From JBOZRQ01 sp050789255 (GTDB lineage Bacteria; Bacillota; Sulfobacillia; Symbiobacteriales; Symbiobacteriaceae): a stretch of 64,000 nucleotides of DNA. Positions 1 to 7,347 of this stretch are shown one piece after another. Location: assembly GCA_050789255.1 (NCBI GenBank), contig JBOZRQ010000035.1, positions 1 to 64,000 on the forward strand, in the 5' to 3' direction. The position numbers and the translations under genes were made by a program. Numbering within the stretch: the stretch's first letter is position 1; each line of letters begins with the position of its first letter. Under the pieces are notes generated by a model. The model made no database searches and was not told where the DNA came from. It saw nothing but the letters and a program-made list of their open reading frames with translations.

Positions 1-95
1 GTGTCGGGGGGACAAGGGGCAACCTCCGAGGACGTTGCGATTTTAGCCCGCAGGAGGTTGCCCCGCCGCCGGTTAGCGCTCTACCTCCCCCCGAC
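1..95 (-). repeat. hairpin repeat, left copy (window edge)
   Basis: A two-level inverted repeat. The outer arms are bases 3-12 and 86-95 (GTCGGGGGGA and its complement); the inner arms are a perfect 12 bp pair at 16-27 and 53-64 (GGGGCAACCTCC). Bases 76-95 reappear in inverted orientation at 1561-1580 with one mismatch in 20, and 1-12 match the complement of 1585-1596. The two sites are therefore copies of one repeat family facing each other across the small genes. The window edge may cut this copy. Function is unknown; it could be a REP-like or mobile-element end. Confidence 0.6.
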
Positions 96-97
96 TT

Positions 98-526
98 TCA
101 GGAGGCCAGGGAGGACTCGGCGATCTCCTTGACCCGGTTCAGGGCCAGGTAGATGCCACGCCGAATCAAGGTGCCGGGCACCAGCCAGCGCACCGGCACA
201 GGGAACCGGTACCGAATGCGGAACTCCAGGCGGGTGCCGCCGAAGACGGGCGTCAGTTCGGCCGCCGCCTCCATGTTCCAGCCGGACGTCCCCCGGTACG
301 CGATGTACCGGCCCGGGCGGTACTCGGTTACAATGCTGTCCGCCGAGAAGCCGAGCCCCAGGAGCCGGAACTGCCAGCGGTACCGGGCGCCTACCCCGCC
401 GGCGGGGCTCAGTCTGGTCAGCCGCGGCCCGCCAAGGGGCAGCAGCGGCAGCGACGGCGACTCGATGACCTGAAAGAGCACCTCCGGCGGCGCCGCCACG
501 GTGATGCTGGCGGTCAGACGAGGCAT
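98..526 (-). CDS. SRPBCC/polyketide-cyclase-like lipid-binding-fold protein
   Basis: A 142-residue protein of the SRPBCC (START/Bet v1-like) fold. The N-terminal ITVAAPPEVLFQVI stretch is the usual opening strand and helix. A central FRLLGLGFSADSIVTEY and later TRLEFRIRYRFPVP fit the curved beta sheet, and a long C-terminal helix ends the protein. The family binds hydrophobic ligands in a closed cavity; no catalytic residue is evident, so the ligand is unknown. The ATG at 526 is preceded by an AAGGGGG ribosome-binding site. A possible -10 (TATACT, complement of 562-567) lies upstream. The gene is probably a separate transcript from the small genes behind it. Confidence 0.75.
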   Translation of the reverse strand: MPRLTASITVAAPPEVLFQVIESPSLPLLPLGGPRLTRLSPAGGVGARYRWQFRLLGLGFSADSIVTEYRPGRYIAYRGTSGWNMEAAAELTPVFGGTRLEFRIRYRFPVPVRWLVPGTLIRRGIYLALNRVKEIAESSLAS

Positions 527-612
527 GGCACCATCCCCCTTGCCTCGGGTTCCTCTCTTTCAGTATAGCACCGGTGCCCTGGTCATTTCCTCAGAGATTT
601 TCAGAAATTTTC

Positions 613-780
613 CTAGACACCGCGAGGCGCCACCCGGTAGAGCTCGTGGATCGCCTGGACCATGCGGTCCTGCAGCCGCGGGATCTGCGGGTCGTAAGGA
701 TCGAGGGTCTGAAGCGCCTCGATCTCCTCCTGCAGGGCCTCGATGTTCTCGGCCATGGTCGCCACGTCGTTGCGAATCAC
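613..780 (-). CDS. small hypothetical protein (55 aa), coupled to the preceding small gene
   Basis: An unrecognised 55-codon frame starting GTG and ending TAG. It overlaps the stop of the upstream 55-codon gene by four bases (GTGA), a pattern typical of translational coupling. The predicted peptide is helical and acidic, with the run MAENIEALQEEIEALQTL (about residues 9-26), compatible with a short coiled coil. No ribosome-binding site of its own is obvious, which fits coupling. A frameshift splitting one longer gene is the main alternative: the two products together would make about 110 residues. Support comes from overlap geometry and protein-like composition only. Confidence 0.5.
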   Translation of the reverse strand: MIRNDVATMAENIEALQEEIEALQTLDPYDPQIPRLQDRMVQAIHELYRVAPRGV

Positions 781-944
781 CGCCGGGAGCCCCGCTTCGG
801 CGCCAGCTGCGGGGCGCCCAGTTCGGAGTCGTCCGGGTTGTCCATGGCCACTAGGGAGTCCACGCCGTGGTCAAGGTACGTCTTCGGCGCCTTCTGCTCC
901 TGCTGCGCCTTCTCAGCCTGGGTCTGTTTGCGCTGCTGTTCCAT
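777..944 (-). CDS. small hypothetical protein (55 aa), charged
   Basis: An unrecognised 55-residue protein. The ATG at 944 is preceded by AAGGAGGG at a spacing of about 11 bases, which decides the start over longer in-frame versions. The N-terminus is highly charged and Gln/Lys/Glu-rich (MEQQRKQTQAEKAQQEQK). The middle reads TYLDHGVDSLVAMDNPDDSE. There is no signal peptide or membrane segment, so it is probably cytosolic. The stop codon overlaps the start of the next small gene. A terminator just upstream separates it from the 51- and 88-residue genes, so transcription probably restarts here. Confidence 0.5.
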   Translation of the reverse strand: MEQQRKQTQAEKAQQEQKAPKTYLDHGVDSLVAMDNPDDSELGAPQLAPKRGSRR

Positions 945-989
945 CAAGATCAACCACCCTCCTTGCAGTAGCCATAGGTTGCCCAACCG

Positions 990-1020
990 CAAGAAAATAG
1001 ACGCCCGCTTCGCAGGCGTC
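990..1020 (-). terminator. intrinsic terminator of the small-gene pair
   Basis: Read on the minus strand, GACGCCTGCGAAGCGGGCGTC (bases 1000-1020) folds into a GC-rich stem with a short loop, followed by TATTTTCTT. It lies just beyond the stop of the 51-residue gene. Confidence 0.75.
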
Positions 1021-1038
1021 CTTCCTTTATTGCTATGG

Positions 1039-1194
1039 TCACGCAACCACGGGGATCTCGGCTGCGCGCAACTCTCGCCGAATCAACTCGGCCTCGGCCA
1101 ACAGCTCGGCACGCTTGGGTTCGCTGGCAGACTGCCATTCGCTGAGAATGTGGCTCAACCGCTTGCAGAGGATCTCGGCCCGCCATTCACTCAC
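1039..1194 (-). CDS. small hypothetical protein (51 aa), helical
   Basis: An unrecognised 51-residue frame with GTG start at 1194, preceded by GGGGAGGTGG, an excellent ribosome-binding site. The predicted sequence is amphipathic and helical (EILCKRLSHILSEW, then EPKRAELLAEAELIRREL), which is protein-like rather than random. The start overlaps the end of the upstream 88-codon gene by eight bases and an intrinsic terminator follows the stop, so the two form a compact transcription unit. There is no signal peptide or membrane segment. The arrangement resembles small regulatory or toxin-antitoxin-like pairs, but no family is recognised. Confidence 0.55.
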   Translation of the reverse strand: MSEWRAEILCKRLSHILSEWQSASEPKRAELLAEAELIRRELRAAEIPVVA

Positions 1195-1453
1195 CGCCCC
1201 CACCTCCCCGTGCGAGGGCGACAGGTGCAGCAGGTCCGGCGATGCGAAGTGCGGCGCCCGGCCCCGAAATCGCGTAGGCAGAGGCCATCAGCACGCAGGA
1301 TTCCCCGGCGTGTACCTCCCCGACGACCTCCAGGACACCGGTGAAGCTTGGATGGTCCCAGCTGAACTCCTGGGCGGCCCAGTCAGGGCGAACGGAGGCA
1401 AGAATGCTGCAGCGGCAATCCCAAACGTAGTGCGACGAACGTTCTGCGTACAT
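1187..1453 (-). CDS. hypothetical protein (88 aa)
   Basis: An unrecognised protein of up to 88 residues, first gene of a two-gene unit. The central part (PDWAAQEFSWDHPSFTGVLEVVGEVHAGESCVL split over about residues 28-60) has a plausible beta-rich, protein-like composition. The C-terminus is Ala/Gly-rich and ends in a Gly run created by the next gene's ribosome-binding site. The ATG at 1453 follows a GGGGGGAC purine stretch. No catalytic motif, signal peptide or transmembrane segment is seen. The exact start is uncertain. Confidence 0.45.
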   Translation of the reverse strand: MYAERSSHYVWDCRCSILASVRPDWAAQEFSWDHPSFTGVLEVVGEVHAGESCVLMASAYAISGPGAALRIAGPAAPVALARGGGGGE

Positions 1454-1538
1454 GGCCGTCCCCCCGCAAGGGAGCTAGTACCCACAATGTACGGTGTCCT
1501 GCTGGTCGGTGTCATCGACCGGATGGCCCAACTGCTGT

Positions 1539-1552
1539 AGGACTATAGTCCT
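1539..1552. promoter_or_regulatory. 14 bp perfect palindrome, possible operator
   Basis: AGGACTATAGTCCT is a perfect palindrome about 85 bases upstream of the 88-codon minus-strand gene. A related GGACTATAGG string occurs on the minus strand near 55280. Either a protein-binding site or part of a promoter (embedded TATAGT) is possible; neither is proven. Confidence 0.3.
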
Positions 1553-1560
1553 CGAACTTA

Positions 1561-1596
1561 GTCGGGGGGAGGAAGAGCGCCCCCTCCCCCCGACAC
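1561..1596 (+). repeat. hairpin repeat, right copy
   Basis: GTCGGGGGGAG (1561-1571) pairs perfectly with 1584-1594 around a 12-base loop. The first 20 bases match the complement of 76-95 except at one position, and the last 12 match the complement of 1-12. Compared with the left copy, the long central insertion carrying the inner stem is missing. It lies between the htrA terminator and the small-gene promoter region. Confidence 0.65.
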
Positions 1597-1664
1597 CCCC
1601 CACGCCTCAGGTATGCCCGTCGCCGGTCATGGCGCGCATGTCGCCACGACCGACTCTGCTTCGG

Positions 1665-1697
1665 ACATAAAGAAACCGGGCCCTGTGAAGGGCCCGG
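1665..1697 (-). terminator. intrinsic terminator of the htrA gene
   Basis: The 8 bp arms CCGGGCCC (1676-1683) and GGGCCCGG (1690-1697) enclose a six-base loop. On the minus strand the stem is followed by TTTCTTTA, directly beyond the protease stop codon. Confidence 0.85.
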
Positions 1698-1711
1698 TGT
1701 GGCAGGATGCT

Positions 1712-3022
1712 CTACTCGTCGCCGGTGGTGGTCAGGTTGTCGGGCCGGGCGCCCATGGTGGCGGTGACCGTCAGGCGCTGCTTGTCACGCAGGACGGTGA
1801 GCGTCACGGTGTCGCCGACCTTCTTGGTCTTCAGGTACTCCACCAGCTCGTCAGAGGTCTTGATCTGCTTGCCGTCCGCCTCCACGATGACGTCGGCGGA
1901 GACCACCCCGCCTGTGCGGCGGCTGACCAGCGGATCCTTCAGGCCAGCCTTGGCGGCGGGGCTGTCACGATAGACCGTATCAACATACGCGCCTTCCTTG
2001 ACGTTGAGGCCGAGCTCTTCAGCAATGTCAGCGTCCACCGTGCCCAGCTTGACGCCCAGCCAGGCGTACTCCACCTTGCCGCCGGCGAGCAGGGTCGGCA
2101 GGACCCGCTTGGCGGTGTTGACCGGGACGGCGAAACCGATGCCCACCGAGCCGTTGGTCGGGCTCTCGATGGCGGTATTGATGCCGATGACCTCGCCGCG
2201 GCCGTTCAGCAGCGGGCCGCCGGAGTTACCGGGGTTGATGGAGGCGTCGGTCTGGATGGCGCCGCCGATGGACCAGGGGTTGTTCGCTTCCACGATGGTG
2301 CGCTCAAGCCCGGAGACGATGCCGGCCGTCACGGTGAACTCCTGGCCGAACGGGGAGCCGATGGCGATCGCCAGCTCGCCGACCTCCACAGCGTCGGAGT
2401 CGCCCAGCGGGGCGGCGACCAGGGAGCGGTTGCCGGGATCGACCTTGATGACCGCCAGGTCGGTGTAGCGGTCACCGCTCACGACTGTGGCGGGCAGGAC
2501 AGTATCGTCAACGAACTTGACGTCGATCTTGGTGGCGCCGTTGATTACATGATAGTTGGTCAGGATATAGCCGCGGGGGTCAACCACAAACCCGGAGCCC
2601 GAACCTTGAGTAACTGCGCGGCCACTGCGGCCGGAAACGGCGATCCGTACCACCGAGGGACTGATCCGCCGGTAGACGGACGGAACGACGCTGGTGCCCG
2701 ACTCCATGGGGGTCTGAGCGACGGTCTTGACACTGCTGCTTTTTGCTTCAGTAAAGCCAATGGGGGTCTGGTTCAAATACTGCCGGGCGATGCCAAAGGT
2801 CGTGGCGCTCCCGATGCCCGCACCGACCGCAACCAGGGCAGCGGCGGCGGCGAGCATCTTCCAGCCCGACCGCTTCGCCACCGGCGCCGCAGGGGTAGGT
2901 TCCGCGAACTCGACGGCCGGGGCCACCTCGGTGTGATCCACCGGGGCCGGAATTTCGGGAAGCTCCATCGAGGGATCCTGAGGCGTCATATCCTTTTCCT
3001 TTTCATCAAACTCGTTCGCCAT
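1712..3022 (-). CDS. htrA: membrane-anchored HtrA/DegP-family serine protease
   Basis: A 436-residue S1C-family protease that degrades or refolds damaged envelope proteins outside the membrane. It has a charged cytoplasmic N-terminus (1-52), one membrane anchor (about 54-78), a trypsin-like domain with catalytic triad His158 (TNYHVI), Asp188 (YTDLAVI) and Ser267 (INPGNSGGP), and one PDZ domain (about 325-425). Length and layout match Bacillus HtrA/YkdA-type proteins. The ATG at 3022 has GGGAGGGAG upstream. It lies 94 bases behind a histidine kinase/response-regulator pair on the same strand, the arrangement seen for CssRS and its htrA targets, so stress-induced control by that pair is a reasonable inference. 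Confidence 0.95.
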   Translation of the reverse strand: MANEFDEKEKDMTPQDPSMELPEIPAPVDHTEVAPAVEFAEPTPAAPVAKRSGWKMLAAAAALVAVGAGIGSATTFGIARQYLNQTPIGFTEAKSSSVKTVAQTPMESGTSVVPSVYRRISPSVVRIAVSGRSGRAVTQGSGSGFVVDPRGYILTNYHVINGATKIDVKFVDDTVLPATVVSGDRYTDLAVIKVDPGNRSLVAAPLGDSDAVEVGELAIAIGSPFGQEFTVTAGIVSGLERTIVEANNPWSIGGAIQTDASINPGNSGGPLLNGRGEVIGINTAIESPTNGSVGIGFAVPVNTAKRVLPTLLAGGKVEYAWLGVKLGTVDADIAEELGLNVKEGAYVDTVYRDSPAAKAGLKDPLVSRRTGGVVSADVIVEADGKQIKTSDELVEYLKTKKVGDTVTLTVLRDKQRLTVTATMGARPDNLTTTGDE

Positions 3023-3116
3023 AGTGAACTCCCTCCCTAATAGAAGTAGAAGATAACCTTCACTCGTATCGTGAGGGTTTACGCTGAAACGTATGTTAAA
3101 GAAACCTGAGACTTCG

Positions 3117-4481
3117 CTAAGAATTTTGGGTCCGGTGGATGGGCAGCCACAGGCTGAAGGTGCTGCCCTTGCCCGGGTCGCTCTCGGCGGTCAACTGCCC
3201 GCCGTGGACCCCGGCGATCCAGCGGGCGATGGCCAGACCCAGCCCTGTGCCCCCCCGGCCCCGCGCCCGGTCGGCCCGGTAGAACCGCTCGAAGATATGG
3301 GGCAGGTCCTGCGGGGGGATGCCAATGCCCGTATCGACCACCTGAATGACCACGCCGTCGTTGCGGCGCCCGGCTCGCACGGTGACCGAGCCGCTGGGCG
3401 TGTACTTAAACGCGTTGTCGATCAGGATCAGGATCACCCGGACCAACCACTCCCCGTTGGCCAGGACCGTGATGCGGTCCAAGGCTTCGGGCAGCTCGGT
3501 GCAGAATTCGACCTCGTGGGGCAGGGCGCCCGCCTTCCGGCAGGCCTCGGTCACCAGGGGACCCAGCGCTACCGCCTTCAGATCGGGGTTCTGCCCGGCA
3601 TCCGCCCTGGCCATGGTGAGTAGCTCCTCAATCAGGCGGGTCATGCGCTCGGCCTCGGAGGACATGTCGGCCAGCGCCTCCCGGTCGAGGGTGCCCGCCT
3701 TCTGCATGTAGTCGATGTTGCCGCGGATGATAGTCAGCGGGGTGCGCAGCTCGTGGGAGGCGTCCGCCACGAAGCGCTGCTGCGCATCCATGGAGGCGGC
3801 CAGGCGCCCGTACAGGCCCTGGAGCTGATCGAGCATGTCGTTAAAGGTGGAGACGAGCATACCCACCTCATCGTCGGCGGAGGAGCCAGGCACACGAAGG
3901 CTTAGATCTGCCGATTCGCTGATCTCCCGGGCCGCCTTGGCCACCTGCTCGATCGGGGCGATGGCACGTCGGGCTACCCAGAACGCGGCCACGCCGGTCA
4001 GCGCCAGCAGGCCCAGCGCTCCTGTGATCAGGGGGAGCCGCAGCCGCTGGTTTGCCTCGTTGACCACCTGCATGACGTAGGCCACCTGCACGTAGAAGAG
4101 CGGCTCGCCGCTGCTCATAATAGGGAGAGTGTAGAGCCGATACTCGGGGCCGGACACGAAGCGTTCAAAGGTGAACACCGCCTCGCCTTCCCTGGACACC
4201 GGCGGAATTGGGAAAAGGCCCTCGAAGTTGGTGGTCCTGGCAAGCACGTGGTCGGGCGTTCTAACCAAGTAGAAAATCGATTGGTCCGTTAGTCCCAGCT
4301 TTGGAGCGTCCCCGCGTTCAATGTAGTACATAGCAATCCGGGTGGCGAGCTGCTCCATATTCTTGTCGATGGTCTGGACAGATACCCAGCGGAAGGCGGC
4401 GTAAAGGCTGGTGCTAAAGAGCAAGAGCGCCACCGCCAACAGGCTCGTATAGAGGATGGTGAGCCTTACCCGAATGGTCAC
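3117..4481 (-). CDS. sensor histidine kinase (HAMP-HisKA-HATPase)
   Basis: A 454-residue membrane sensor kinase. Transmembrane segments at about 8-30 and 149-171 flank an extracellular sensor region of about 115 residues. Next come a HAMP linker (about 172-225), the dimerisation/phosphoacceptor helix with His243 in DASHELRTPL, and an ATPase domain with N-box (LILIDNAFKYT), G1 (VVDTGIGIP) and G2 (GTGLGLAIA) motifs. It would phosphorylate the response regulator encoded just upstream, seven bases away, and so is co-transcribed. The start is a GTG at 4481 after GAGTGAGGGAG. The signal is unknown; proximity to htrA suggests envelope or secretion stress. Confidence 0.93.
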   Translation of the reverse strand: MTIRVRLTILYTSLLAVALLLFSTSLYAAFRWVSVQTIDKNMEQLATRIAMYYIERGDAPKLGLTDQSIFYLVRTPDHVLARTTNFEGLFPIPPVSREGEAVFTFERFVSGPEYRLYTLPIMSSGEPLFYVQVAYVMQVVNEANQRLRLPLITGALGLLALTGVAAFWVARRAIAPIEQVAKAAREISESADLSLRVPGSSADDEVGMLVSTFNDMLDQLQGLYGRLAASMDAQQRFVADASHELRTPLTIIRGNIDYMQKAGTLDREALADMSSEAERMTRLIEELLTMARADAGQNPDLKAVALGPLVTEACRKAGALPHEVEFCTELPEALDRITVLANGEWLVRVILILIDNAFKYTPSGSVTVRAGRRNDGVVIQVVDTGIGIPPQDLPHIFERFYRADRARGRGGTGLGLAIARWIAGVHGGQLTAESDPGKGSTFSLWLPIHRTQNS

Positions 4482-4488
4482 GGCTCCC

Positions 4489-5181
4489 TCACTCCTTCAG
4501 CACGTATCCGACGCCCCGGACGGTCTGGATCAGCCGGGGCTCCCCGGCGGCCTCCAGCTTCTGGCGCAGATACCCGACGTAGACCTCCAGCACGTTGCTC
4601 TCGCCGGTGTAGTCGTACCCCCACACTTTCTCCATGAGGGTGTCCCGGGTGAGAACCTGCCGGGGATGGGCCATAAACAGGGCCAGAAGTTCGTACTCTT
4701 TGGCGGTCAGGTCGATGAGGCGGTCGCCCCGCTTTACTTCCCGGCTGCCGGTGTCCATGACTAGGTCGGAATAATGGAAAACGGGGGAGCGGCTCTCCTC
4801 GGGCGGGGCAGAATCCCGGCGGCGGCGCAGGAGCGCCCGCACCCGGGCGAGCAACTCCTCCAGGGCGAAGGGCTTCACCAGGTAGTCGTCGGCTCCGGTA
4901 TCCAGGCCCTTCACCCGGTCCGACAGGGCGTCCCGGGCGGTGAGCATGAGGATGGGCATGCTCTCCCCGGCGGCTCGGACCCGCCGGCACACTTCAAGGC
5001 CGTCGACCCCGGGCATCATAATATCAAGGATGATCAGGTCCGGCGGCTGCTCCGCCACCAGGCGCAGTCCGTCGATGCCGCCGTTCGCAACGCTGACCTC
5101 GTACCCTTCCAGGACCAGGCTGCGCCGGAGGAACGAGGTGATCTTGGCGTCGTCGTCGATCACTAGGATTTTAGCTGCCAT
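4489..5181 (-). CDS. OmpR/PhoB-family response regulator
   Basis: A 230-residue response regulator. The receiver domain (about 4-118) has the acidic pocket Asp10/Asp11 and phosphoacceptor Asp53 in LIILDIMMPG. The C-terminal winged helix (about 135-228) shows the family-typical LTAKEYELLALF and TRDTLMEKVWGY and ends in IQTVRGVGYVLKE. It is the first gene of the regulator-kinase unit upstream of htrA. The ATG at 5181 is chosen because GGAGGGG lies at proper spacing; the frame stays open for about 100 codons further upstream but without homology. The divergent membrane-protein operon starts 157 bases away. Confidence 0.95.
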   Translation of the reverse strand: MAAKILVIDDDAKITSFLRRSLVLEGYEVSVANGGIDGLRLVAEQPPDLIILDIMMPGVDGLEVCRRVRAAGESMPILMLTARDALSDRVKGLDTGADDYLVKPFALEELLARVRALLRRRRDSAPPEESRSPVFHYSDLVMDTGSREVKRGDRLIDLTAKEYELLALFMAHPRQVLTRDTLMEKVWGYDYTGESNVLEVYVGYLRQKLEAAGEPRLIQTVRGVGYVLKE

Positions 5182-5338
5182 AGCCAATCCCCTCCACTCC
5201 CAAGGGTAACAGCCCCACACCAGACCTCGCAAGAGCCGAGCCCCTGCGATTTGGTACCGATGGCAGGAATCCACTGGTATATGCGTAACTTTTAAAACAC
5301 TAGCGCGATGAGCCTCAGCCAAGGAGGAGGAGACCCGC

Positions 5339-6304
5339 GTGCACCAGTATTCCCCCGCTCCGGCCCCCGTGCTGCTCCGCCCCATGGATATCGGTGAGGT
5401 CCTCGATACCTCCTTTAAGGTGTTCCGGTTCGCCTGGAAGCCCATGGCGATGATCAGCCTGATCAACGCTGTCCCCATGGTGCTGTTTACGGGCTACTTT
5501 CAGTCAGTCCTGGCGGTGGATACAGGCAACCCCAGCAACAGCCTTCTCCTGCAATCCCTATTGAGGGCGGGAACGGGCGATTGGCGGGGCATCGCCACCA
5601 TGATAAGTATCTACGTGGGATACATCCTGCTCTACATCCTGCTGGTGCCGCTGGTCAACGGCGCTCTGGCGACCGCCATCTGGGACGTGGTGCTGGGCAG
5701 CGCCCCCACTGCAGGGAACGCCCTGCGCCGCGCAGGGCGCAGGTATTTGGGCCTGCTGGGCACCTCGGTGCTCAAGGGAATCCTGGCCCTCCTTCTGCTG
5801 GGGCTGCCCATCATCTCCGCAACGGAGGTGGTCAGCGATCTGCCCCCGCTGCTGCAGGGATTGCTCACAGCTCTCCTGACCCTGGCGATGCTGTGTGGCC
5901 AGGCCGCCCTGTTCATGTACACGGGCTTCACCACCCATGCGGTGGTGCTGGAGCGGGTTGGTGGCGGCCCTGCAGCCATGAAGCGCAGTTTCCGCCTGAT
6001 CCGGGGCCGCTTCTGGCCGCTCCTGGGCCTAGCGCTCGTCTTCTACGCCATGATTAGCGTGCTCAGCGGCCTTGTGTCCTTGGTGGTCACCATTCCCACC
6101 GGGATTGCGGCCGCTGCCGCCGGCCAGTTCGGCCAGGTCACCTTGCTGCAAGGCCTGGGGTCCGCAATCAGCCAGATGGTCGTAATGCCCTTGCTTCTGA
6201 TCGGGCACACCCTGGCTTACTTTGACACCCGGGTGCGCAAGGAGGGGCTGGATTTGGAACTGATCGCCCTGGCGCAGCGCCAGTCGGCTGTCCCCCCATC
6301 ATGA
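5339..6304 (+). CDS. multi-pass membrane protein of the GPDP-memb/DUF7847-like type
   Basis: A 321-residue integral membrane protein with about six hydrophobic segments. The opening LRPMDIGEVLDTSFKVFRFAWKP is split by the hallmark D-(I/L)-G-E-(V/I)-L-D start seen in membrane proteins related to the membrane domain of glycerophosphodiester phosphodiesterase. No phosphodiesterase catalytic domain is attached, so enzymatic activity is not expected. The start is a GTG at 5339 preceded by AAGGAGGAGG. The stop overlaps the next start by four bases (ATGA), making it the first gene of the DUF4129/DUF4350/MoxR/DUF58 operon. It may help organise that membrane complex. Confidence 0.75.
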   Translation: MHQYSPAPAPVLLRPMDIGEVLDTSFKVFRFAWKPMAMISLINAVPMVLFTGYFQSVLAVDTGNPSNSLLLQSLLRAGTGDWRGIATMISIYVGYILLYILLVPLVNGALATAIWDVVLGSAPTAGNALRRAGRRYLGLLGTSVLKGILALLLLGLPIISATEVVSDLPPLLQGLLTALLTLAMLCGQAALFMYTGFTTHAVVLERVGGGPAAMKRSFRLIRGRFWPLLGLALVFYAMISVLSGLVSLVVTIPTGIAAAAAGQFGQVTLLQGLGSAISQMVVMPLLLIGHTLAYFDTRVRKEGLDLELIALAQRQSAVPPS

Positions 6305-7347
6305 GACGGCTGCTGCTGGCCTGCCTGATCCCCTTGCTGCTGGCGCTGCCCGGCGCCGCCCTCGCAGCGGAGAGCGTCACCCTGGCCGAGCACCTGGCCC
6401 GCCTGGAGCAGATTGCGGCCCACGTGCAGCGGGCGAAGGATACCGCCCCCGGCCCCACGGCGGTGGCTGAACTGAACGCCGCCCAGGCCCTGGCCCGGGG
6501 CGAGTGGGATGTCGCAACCCCGAGCGGCCCAGTGCATGCAGATCTGGGGCCGCTCCGCAGCCTGCTGGTCGAGGTGAACCCCGGCACGGTGGAAGGGCGC
6601 CGTGCCCTGTCCGAGGCCGCCGAGGTGGTGAACACCTACGTCGCCGGCGCCCGGGCCCTCCAGATTGGCGCTGCCCAGCCCCTCCCCGCCGATGCGCGGG
6701 ACAGGCTGTCGCAGGCGCTGCGGGAGGCTGAGATCAACCGAAAGTGGTACGACCGGTTCCTGGACTGGTTCGGCACCATTCTGGGCCGCTGGTTCGGCAA
6801 CCGCACGGGCGACGGGGGCCAGCCCATCACAACCCGCCCCTGGTTCTGGTGGGTGGGCGGCGGCGTTGGGTTGATCGGCCTGGTCCTCCTGAGCCGAGCC
6901 CTGATTCGCACCCTGACCGGGCACGCCCCGGGCGAGGAGGCCGCCCTGAGAGCCCGCAAGGCTCTGGCTGACCGCCCCCTCACCCCCGCCGACCTGCGGG
7001 AGCGAGGCCGGAGCCTGGCCAGGGAGGGCGCCCACCTGGAGGCGCTCCGCACGGTCCATCTGGCGCTGCTGAAGTTCTACGACGAGCGGGGCCTGATTCG
7101 CTACCACCCCGCCCACACCAACCGGGAGCACGAGCGTCAGGTGCGGAGCCGTTTCCCCGGAATCGCCCGCTCCTTACGCACCCTGCACGATCTGGTCGAG
7201 GACCGGCTCTATTCCGGCCACGGCGCCACTCACGACGACTTCGCCGCTGCGGACGGCCTGGTGGAACAGCTCTGGCGAGAGGGGGATGCGGCATCGCGAA
7301 GCGCAGAGGCGACTTCTGGTCGATCATCATCGGCGCAATCGCGCTGA
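6301..7347 (+). CDS. DUF4129-domain membrane protein
   Basis: A 348-residue protein with a cleavable-type N-terminal signal (about 1-22, LLLALPGAALAA). An extracellular helical region follows (about 25-170), then one transmembrane segment (about 183-203, WWVGGGVGLIGLVLLSRAL) and a cytoplasmic C-terminal DUF4129 domain (about 230-320, with HLALLKFYDERGLIRYHP and TNREHERQV). This family is typically found beside MoxR and DUF58 genes, as here. The start overlaps the upstream stop (ATGA). The C-terminal roughly 18 codons overlap the next gene in another frame. Biochemical function is not established. Confidence 0.8.
   Translation: MRRLLLACLIPLLLALPGAALAAESVTLAEHLARLEQIAAHVQRAKDTAPGPTAVAELNAAQALARGEWDVATPSGPVHADLGPLRSLLVEVNPGTVEGRRALSEAAEVVNTYVAGARALQIGAAQPLPADARDRLSQALREAEINRKWYDRFLDWFGTILGRWFGNRTGDGGQPITTRPWFWWVGGGVGLIGLVLLSRALIRTLTGHAPGEEAALRARKALADRPLTPADLRERGRSLAREGAHLEALRTVHLALLKFYDERGLIRYHPAHTNREHERQVRSRFPGIARSLRTLHDLVEDRLYSGHGATHDDFAAADGLVEQLWREGDAASRSAEATSGRSSSAQSR

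Noticed and set aside
1..95. tRNA gene suggested by GGTAGAGCGC on the minus strand
   Set aside because: The flanking sequence does not form an acceptor, anticodon and T arm; the fold is a nested hairpin instead.
1613..3040. 475-codon plus-strand open frame
   Set aside because: It is the antisense of htrA; the minus-strand product has a complete catalytic triad and PDZ domain, and the plus frame has repetitive low-information composition.
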